DNA from: Nostoc sp. FACHB-892
GTDB lineage: Bacteria; Cyanobacteriota; Cyanobacteriia; Cyanobacteriales; Nostocaceae
Assembly (NCBI RefSeq): GCF_014698795.1
Contig: NZ_JACJTR010000031.1
Span: 1 to 64,000, forward strand
DNA: 64,000 bases
Reading direction: 5' to 3'
Shown: piece by piece, positions 60,363 to 64,000 of the stretch
Numbering within the stretch: position 1 is the first letter of the stretch
Layout: every line of letters starts with the position of its first letter
Notes under the pieces: model-generated
The model's input: only the letters and a program-made list of their open reading frames with translations
Database searches by the model: none
What the model was told of the DNA's origin: nothing
Position numbers and translations under genes: made by a program

Positions 60363-60626
60363 TCAGGAGGCGATTCTCGTCCCTGAGGCGATTAATTCCC
60401 CCGATCGGGCTTGCTTTAGTTCCTTAATTTCCTCTTCCAGTCTTTGCAGGCGAGTGTTAATGTCGCTTTCTATTTCCAACTCTCCACCTATAAATTGTGA
60501 AACTAACGCCAATAACGCCTGGGATTCAGTTTTTCCTGACTTCCTAGCTCTTTCGTTAAAGGCATCTTTTACAGTTTGTGTAACGCGCACAGCTAGACGT
60601 TTGTCTGCTTTTTCTTCTGTATTCAT
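60363..60626 (-). CDS. Ribbon-helix-helix DNA-binding protein with coiled coil
   Basis: 87 residues from ATG 60626 (MNTEEKADKRLAVRVTQTVK); an upstream ATG at 60650 would add eight. The strand RLAVRVTQ, then VKDAFNERARKSGKTESQAL, is a typical ribbon-helix-helix (CopG/MetJ-like) fold. A short coiled coil follows (about 45-75; TRLQRLEEEIKELKQ). RHH proteins bind as dimers to short palindromes and often control plasmid copy number, partition or toxin-antitoxin genes. Palindromic GGTAACC-type sites lie immediately upstream (60652-60739) and again downstream, so self-regulation is likely. Confidence 0.7.
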   Translation of the reverse strand: MNTEEKADKRLAVRVTQTVKDAFNERARKSGKTESQALLALVSQFIGGELEIESDINTRLQRLEEEIKELKQARSGELIASGTRIAS

Positions 60627-60651
60627 ACTTCTATTGCTTATTAACTCCATC

Positions 60652-60672
60652 TGTTTACCACCTTGGTAAACA
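60652..60672. promoter_or_regulatory. Operator palindrome 1
   Basis: TGTTTACCA and TGGTAAACA are exact reverse complements, three bases apart, just upstream of the ribbon-helix-helix gene. The size and position suit an RHH dimer-pair site. Confidence 0.65.
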
Positions 60673-60707
60673 TGAGCATAGCACTGTCAACAAAAATATT
60701 CAGCTTT

Positions 60708-60739
60708 TTGGTAACCAGTGGTTGACGCTTGGTTACCAA
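60708..60739. promoter_or_regulatory. Operator palindrome 2
   Basis: TTGGTAACCA (60708-60717) and TGGTTACCAA (60730-60739) are exact reverse complements with a 12-base spacer; a further GGTTACCAT follows at 60743-60750. It is the same half-site as palindrome 1. Confidence 0.65.
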
Positions 60740-60835
60740 AAGGTTACCATGTATTTAGAAACAAAACAAAAGACGACCGCTACTGTCTGCAAAACTTCTG
60801 CGATCGCCTTTTGACCCTTTACAGGAATCTATATT

Positions 60836-61435
60836 ATGACGCAATCCGTTTGCACACATCAAGCACTTTCAAGCTTTAAGCTTAATCAAGTCACATTTGA
60901 AGATGTCCCCTTCAAAGACGAGCAAACCATAGCCCAAGCAGAACTTGACACCCACCTCGAATCCCAAGCCGAAGCTGTAGCCCCAACCCAAGATCCTCTC
61001 ACCAGCAGAGATCGCCGCATCATTGGCGAGATTATCGAAGTCCAACCAGAATCAGTTCGCACAATCTGGATAGAAGGCGGAATCACCGTATGGGTGCAAT
61101 TAGCCGGTGGGGGACGGCTGCCATTTGATCGCAACTGGTTCGCTACAAGAGTTGCAGAGGTTAAGGCAACATTACCCGAAACGCCGCGGGAACGGAACGA
61201 ACGCCTGAGCGATGAATTAGAGGAAGCCTGCACTGTTTTTGGTTTGTACCACGGTGAAATTGATTGGTTGTCTTTCAGCACCAAACTCTACCAAGACGGG
61301 CGTTTTGTCGGCTTCGTCGGGTGCAATCAACAAGGTTGGTACGCCAGACCAAGACAGTACGGACTCAATCGCGTGGCTTCGAGTGCCGAACAAGTGATTG
61401 CGTCGTTAGGAGTTCGAGCGACAGTAGCGGCGTAA
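60836..61435 (+). CDS. Hypothetical plasmid-type protein
   Basis: 199 residues, ATG preceded by AGGA. An acidic first third leads to a beta-rich part (RIIGEIIEVQPESVRTIWIE, GGITVWVQLAGGGRLPFDRN) and a C-terminal domain with YARPRQYGLNRVASSAEQVI. No named family is recognised. It is the first of a plus-strand row of short genes to the window's end. Confidence 0.55.
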   Translation: MTQSVCTHQALSSFKLNQVTFEDVPFKDEQTIAQAELDTHLESQAEAVAPTQDPLTSRDRRIIGEIIEVQPESVRTIWIEGGITVWVQLAGGGRLPFDRNWFATRVAEVKATLPETPRERNERLSDELEEACTVFGLYHGEIDWLSFSTKLYQDGRFVGFVGCNQQGWYARPRQYGLNRVASSAEQVIASLGVRATVAA

Positions 61436-61441
61436 GTTGCT

Positions 61442-61640
61442 GAAGTGAGAAAGGGCGATTGCACACCAAAAGAATTGCAATCGCCAAAGAGTTTAGTCTC
61501 GAATAAACACAATCATGGCATAAAATACAGCAGATAACCCCACACTTCAAGATTCGGGTTTCAATAACCATCAACTGAAAATTATGCGCCCTCCAGCAGA
61601 TCCGAACGCACAGGTGTAAGAAATCCCTAGTACTGGAAGT
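61442..61640 (+). pseudogene. Tandem-duplication relic of the 61727-62146 gene
   Basis: This segment parallels the one about 195-205 bases downstream. Each has a GAAGTGAGAAA run, a GCGATTGCA hairpin, a TCATGGCA-like stretch and then coding sequence. Here that reads KIMRPPADPNAQV and stops, where the intact gene reads KILLPPTDPNAEVIEIS. It is an older, truncated copy of the gene's 5' end. Confidence 0.6.
61454..61485. repeat. Hairpin repeat, copy 1
   Basis: GGCGATTGCA (61454-61463) pairs exactly with TGCAATCGCC (61476-61485). It lies just after the 60836-61435 gene and may terminate its transcript, although no T run follows. Confidence 0.55.
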
Positions 61641-61648
61641 GAGAAAAA

Positions 61649-61678
61649 GCGATTGCAGCCCAAGAGTAATGCAATCGC
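61649..61678. repeat. Hairpin repeat, copy 2
   Basis: GCGATTGCA (61649-61657) pairs exactly with TGCAATCGC (61670-61678). It is the same element as copy 1, 195 bases further on. Confidence 0.55.
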
Positions 61679-61726
61679 CTCTACAACGAAATTTATGACA
61701 ATTTAAATCATCATGGCACACAGACT

Positions 61727-62146
61727 ATGATTACCACATTTTCTTTTCAAGAAGCCCAATTGGATGAGCCAACAGAGAAAATTCTCCTGCCTCCAACCGA
61801 CCCCAACGCAGAGGTCATAGAAATCTCTAGTTACAAACTGGTTTACGTTGGCGGAGCTTGCCCCAGAACTTATCGAGTCTACACAGATAATTCCATGATT
61901 GGGGTGATATTTCAGCATATTACGCATTGGTCGAATGCAGTAGATAAGATTCGATACGCCGAGCCGGTTGATGCAGTAGTTGGGCTAGACCAATTTATGA
62001 AGGTGGCAAGGGTATCAACAACGGCTACAGAACAATCACCCACGGAAGAAGAGTTGCTAGACAAAGAATTTGACGCGCTAACTATTGACGAGTGGGAGCG
62101 GTTAAAGAGGTACGTTCCGCAAGCGAAACATTTGGTTGCAGTGTAA
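61727..62146 (+). CDS. Hypothetical protein
   Basis: 139 residues (MITTFSFQEAQLDEPTEKIL ... YVGGACPRTYRVYTDNSMIG ... LTIDEWERLKRYVPQAKHLV). I recognise no family. A truncated copy of its 5' end lies directly upstream. Confidence 0.5.
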   Translation: MITTFSFQEAQLDEPTEKILLPPTDPNAEVIEISSYKLVYVGGACPRTYRVYTDNSMIGVIFQHITHWSNAVDKIRYAEPVDAVVGLDQFMKVARVSTTATEQSPTEEELLDKEFDALTIDEWERLKRYVPQAKHLVAV

Positions 62147-62237
62147 GGAAAGGGGTGGGCAGGATAGACCCACCTATTAGGAAGGAGCAAACTTAAATTT
62201 TATCCAAATAGAACAACACAACTCATCGGATAAATCA

Positions 62238-62447
62238 ATGGAACCGATAGAAATACTGAAGCAATTTAACTCGTGCTATTTGAAGATTCAGGCGATTGCT
62301 CAAGATGAAACTTGGCTCTTGTTGATTGCAGACAAGAAGATTGACCCAGAAGCGGCGACTCACTTAGCCGATGTTCTGCACTAATTGGGCGAGGCAATGG
62401 GGTGTGTCGAAGAAATCATTGAGGTCAAAACAATTAAAAATTACTGA
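62238..62447 (+). pseudogene. Small gene with an in-frame TAA
   Basis: A 69-codon frame (MEPIEILKQFNSCYLKIQAI ... IDPEAATHLADVLH, then stop, then LGEAMGCVEEIIEVKTIKNY) runs to TGA at 62445, broken only by TAA at 62382-62384. CAA to TAA would explain it. The first 48 codons may still be made. No family is recognised. Confidence 0.45.
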
Positions 62448-62549
62448 ACTGCTCATTTATGAGTTAAAAGCAATTCCTGGCACTGTCATAAATAGGTAAG
62501 TCGAACACTATCTAATATCAACGCAATTTTTAGCAACAACAACGTAATT

Positions 62550-63308
62550 ATGGAAACCATCAAAATCAACAACAGCGTCTTTCTCATTCCACCCAGCCAA
62601 CCTAAACTACAAGCGAATTGCGCTAAAGAGTACGGGCAATTTCTTCTCGATTGTCCCCCAAAGCTGACGATTCTAGAAGCACAAGCAGGAGGATATCTCA
62701 AAGGTAATAAGGCTGATTTTGCGATCGCAATCTCTCGCCCTGACCGTGCATTGACTATCAACGAAAACTTTACCAATGAGCCATTTACCGAACTGTGGGT
62801 GATTCCGGTTGCTGGCGGACTCAAAGACCAGTTTAAGGGCCCAGCTTCTATGCTGCTTTCTTTCCTGATCCACCGCCGCAGCAAAGACAATTTCGCCGGA
62901 CTCTACAATCACTTCGCCCATCGTGCCTTCCAGCAGTGGTGCGAAGAAGGGATGCCGGGAGATCCAAAAGAATTTTGCTTCGGTGCGATCGCTAGCGTAC
63001 TGAAAAACTATATTTTCTGCGCGGAGTTCCAAAAGGTAGAAGGAGCGCTAGGAACGTACTGGTTCATCCAGTGGTCGTACCGTAACCCACAGTCTGACTT
63101 TGAAAAAGACGCTCTCGAAGCAGCCGAAATGATTCGTAGTGGTGCGGAATCTGGGGCAACAGTTCATTGGGTAACGAATGAAACGTATGAACGCTGGGCT
63201 AGTAATGCTGTCACTGCATCGGCATTACCCCCGGTTTCGGAAACTGAGGCACGGCTATCTCTGCAAGGACAAAATCAGGCAGCTATGCCGCAAGGGAAGA
63301 AGCGGTAA
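62550..63308 (+). CDS. Hypothetical plasmid-type protein
   Basis: 252 residues, complete and with good codon usage (IKINNSVFLIPPSQPKLQAN, AGGYLKGNKADFAIAISRPD, FIQWSYRNPQSDFEKDALEA). A short basic end (PQGKKR) follows a flexible tail. The family is not recognised; no membrane segment or signal peptide is seen. Confidence 0.55.
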   Translation: METIKINNSVFLIPPSQPKLQANCAKEYGQFLLDCPPKLTILEAQAGGYLKGNKADFAIAISRPDRALTINENFTNEPFTELWVIPVAGGLKDQFKGPASMLLSFLIHRRSKDNFAGLYNHFAHRAFQQWCEEGMPGDPKEFCFGAIASVLKNYIFCAEFQKVEGALGTYWFIQWSYRNPQSDFEKDALEAAEMIRSGAESGATVHWVTNETYERWASNAVTASALPPVSETEARLSLQGQNQAAMPQGKKR

Positions 63309-63373
63309 TTAGATACTACAACGGCGATTCACCTTTGAGTCGCCACTACATAAACTAGCAACAAAATAAACCA

Positions 63374-63643
63374 ATGAAAATCGGTACTGTCTCTATTAGT
63401 TATTCGAGAAAGTTTAATTTGGGCAACTATGAATCAATCGAATTAGGTTGTTCTTTATGGGCGCAGGTTGAAGAAGAGGAAGACGCAGACGGCGTAGTTC
63501 AATTTCTCTATCATCAAGCAAAAGCAGCAGTCAAAGAGGCAGCAATGCCTGTGATTAAAGCGAACGAATTCCAAATTAGTAAAGCTAAATCTCAACGGAA
63601 AGTGGTAACTGATGAAGGTGTTGCAGAAATAGATAATTTTTGA
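63374..63643 (+). CDS. Small hypothetical protein
   Basis: 89 residues (MKIGTVSISYSRKFNLGNYE then SIELGCSLWAQVEEEEDADG), an N-terminal beta-strand layout followed by a helix. Similar short proteins occur in phages and plasmids, but I cannot name a function. It is followed eleven bases later by the last gene. Confidence 0.5.
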   Translation: MKIGTVSISYSRKFNLGNYESIELGCSLWAQVEEEEDADGVVQFLYHQAKAAVKEAAMPVIKANEFQISKAKSQRKVVTDEGVAEIDNF

Positions 63644-63654
63644 GCCAATCAAAC

Positions 63655-63993
63655 ATGAAACAACTAACAGGTTTTATTCCCATTGCAGCATTACCAGAAT
63701 CTACTACGGCTTCTGCTAAACAACAACTGCTGGAAACCATTGAATGGCTTCACAAAGAGGGTGCTGCTACTGAAACTAATCTTAAACTACTAACTGCAAT
63801 TGTTGAGTCTATTCTTTGGTCTGAAGAATCATACACCAGATTTTTACAATGTGGTTTTGATGCAGCCATTGAGTTTTTCGATACCAATTCTCAGAACTGG
63901 GAATTTGAAGAGTCAATGTCATCACCTCATAATCCCAGAAATTGGGATAAGTACAAGCAGCTACAACAAACACGGGTTTTGTCACAGTCATAG
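63655..63993 (+). CDS. Small hypothetical protein
   Basis: 112 residues from ATG 63655 (MKQLTGFIPIAALPESTTAS ... FLQCGFDAAIEFFDTNSQNW). An upstream TTG at 63640 is less likely as a start. It is helical and acidic, and I recognise no family. It ends seven bases before the window edge. Confidence 0.45.
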   Translation: MKQLTGFIPIAALPESTTASAKQQLLETIEWLHKEGAATETNLKLLTAIVESILWSEESYTRFLQCGFDAAIEFFDTNSQNWEFEESMSSPHNPRNWDKYKQLQQTRVLSQS

Positions 63994-64000
63994 TTTCAAG

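Noticed and set aside
1-64000. tRNA, rRNA or riboswitch genes
   Set aside because: No cloverleaf with a GTTCRA-type T-arm, rRNA core sequence or known riboswitch motif was noticed while reading; a covariance-model search would be needed to exclude them.

Overview
The window is cyanobacterial DNA, most likely from a filamentous, heterocyst-forming genus of the Nostocales. The signs are HIP1 octamers (GCGATCGC), a devBCA-type exporter, heterocyst-glycolipid/PUFA-synthase-like megaenzymes, a DUF1257-DUF2997-Ycf46-like operon, a filamentous-haemagglutinin protein with a PEP-CTERM tail, and many dispersed palindromic repeats. The two ends are rich in short unrecognised genes, relics and a ribbon-helix-helix gene with palindromic operators, which suggests a large plasmid or a genomic-island setting. 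No rRNA, tRNA or CRISPR array was recognised.

Layout. 1-1.7 kb: decayed DNA (a pseudogene related to the gene at 58.3 kb, a kinase N-terminal scrap, an ISKra4-type transposase tail). 2.3-33.2 kb: one AT-rich biosynthetic cluster, all on the minus strand and so read from 33 kb towards 2 kb. 34.2-36.0 kb: an IS1182-family element with a broken transposase that cuts off the 5' end of a DUF1257 gene. 36.0-39.3 kb: DUF1257, DUF2997, a small protein, a Ycf46-like AAA+ ATPase and a WGR protein. 39.3-54.7 kb: surface/secreted proteins (cysC, FG-GAP/RTX proteins, a TIGR03032 protein, two paralogous glycine-rich repeat proteins, a Hint-domain membrane protein, a DUF6748 protein, a filamentous-haemagglutinin protein) with signs of segmental duplication. 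54.9-56.9 kb: an RNA ligase and a methionyl-tRNA synthetase pseudogene carrying a small inverted-repeat element. 57-64 kb: plasmid-like hypothetical genes.

The cluster at 2.3-33.2 kb is the main find. A PfaA/HglE-like synthase (KS-AT-ACP-ACP plus half a ketoreductase, then a separate KR-DH protein), a KS-CLF-AT protein and a PfaD-type enoyl reductase would build a long, partly unsaturated or hydroxylated acyl chain. A thioester reductase could release it as an aldehyde, and a class III aminotransferase could make the amine. A glycine-amidinotransferase-like enzyme could turn an amine into a guanidine. A carbamoyltransferase, a Rieske oxygenase and a GNAT acetyltransferase could decorate it. 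DevBCA and a SyrD/PvdE-type ABC transporter could export it. The parts resemble pieces of saxitoxin, cylindrospermopsin and heterocyst-glycolipid pathways, but I do not recognise the combination. The inferred product is a guanidino/carbamoyl amino-lipid; its structure is not readable from the sequence.

The cluster also shows wear or remodelling: an acyltransferase gene with an in-frame TAA and a His-to-Tyr change in its HHxxxDG motif, an ACP whose phosphopantetheine serine is leucine, a ketoreductase split between two genes, and devA separated from devBC with relic copies of devC and the amidinotransferase gene at the junction. Some of these could be sequencing errors, but several independent C-to-T-type changes and duplicated relics argue for real decay.
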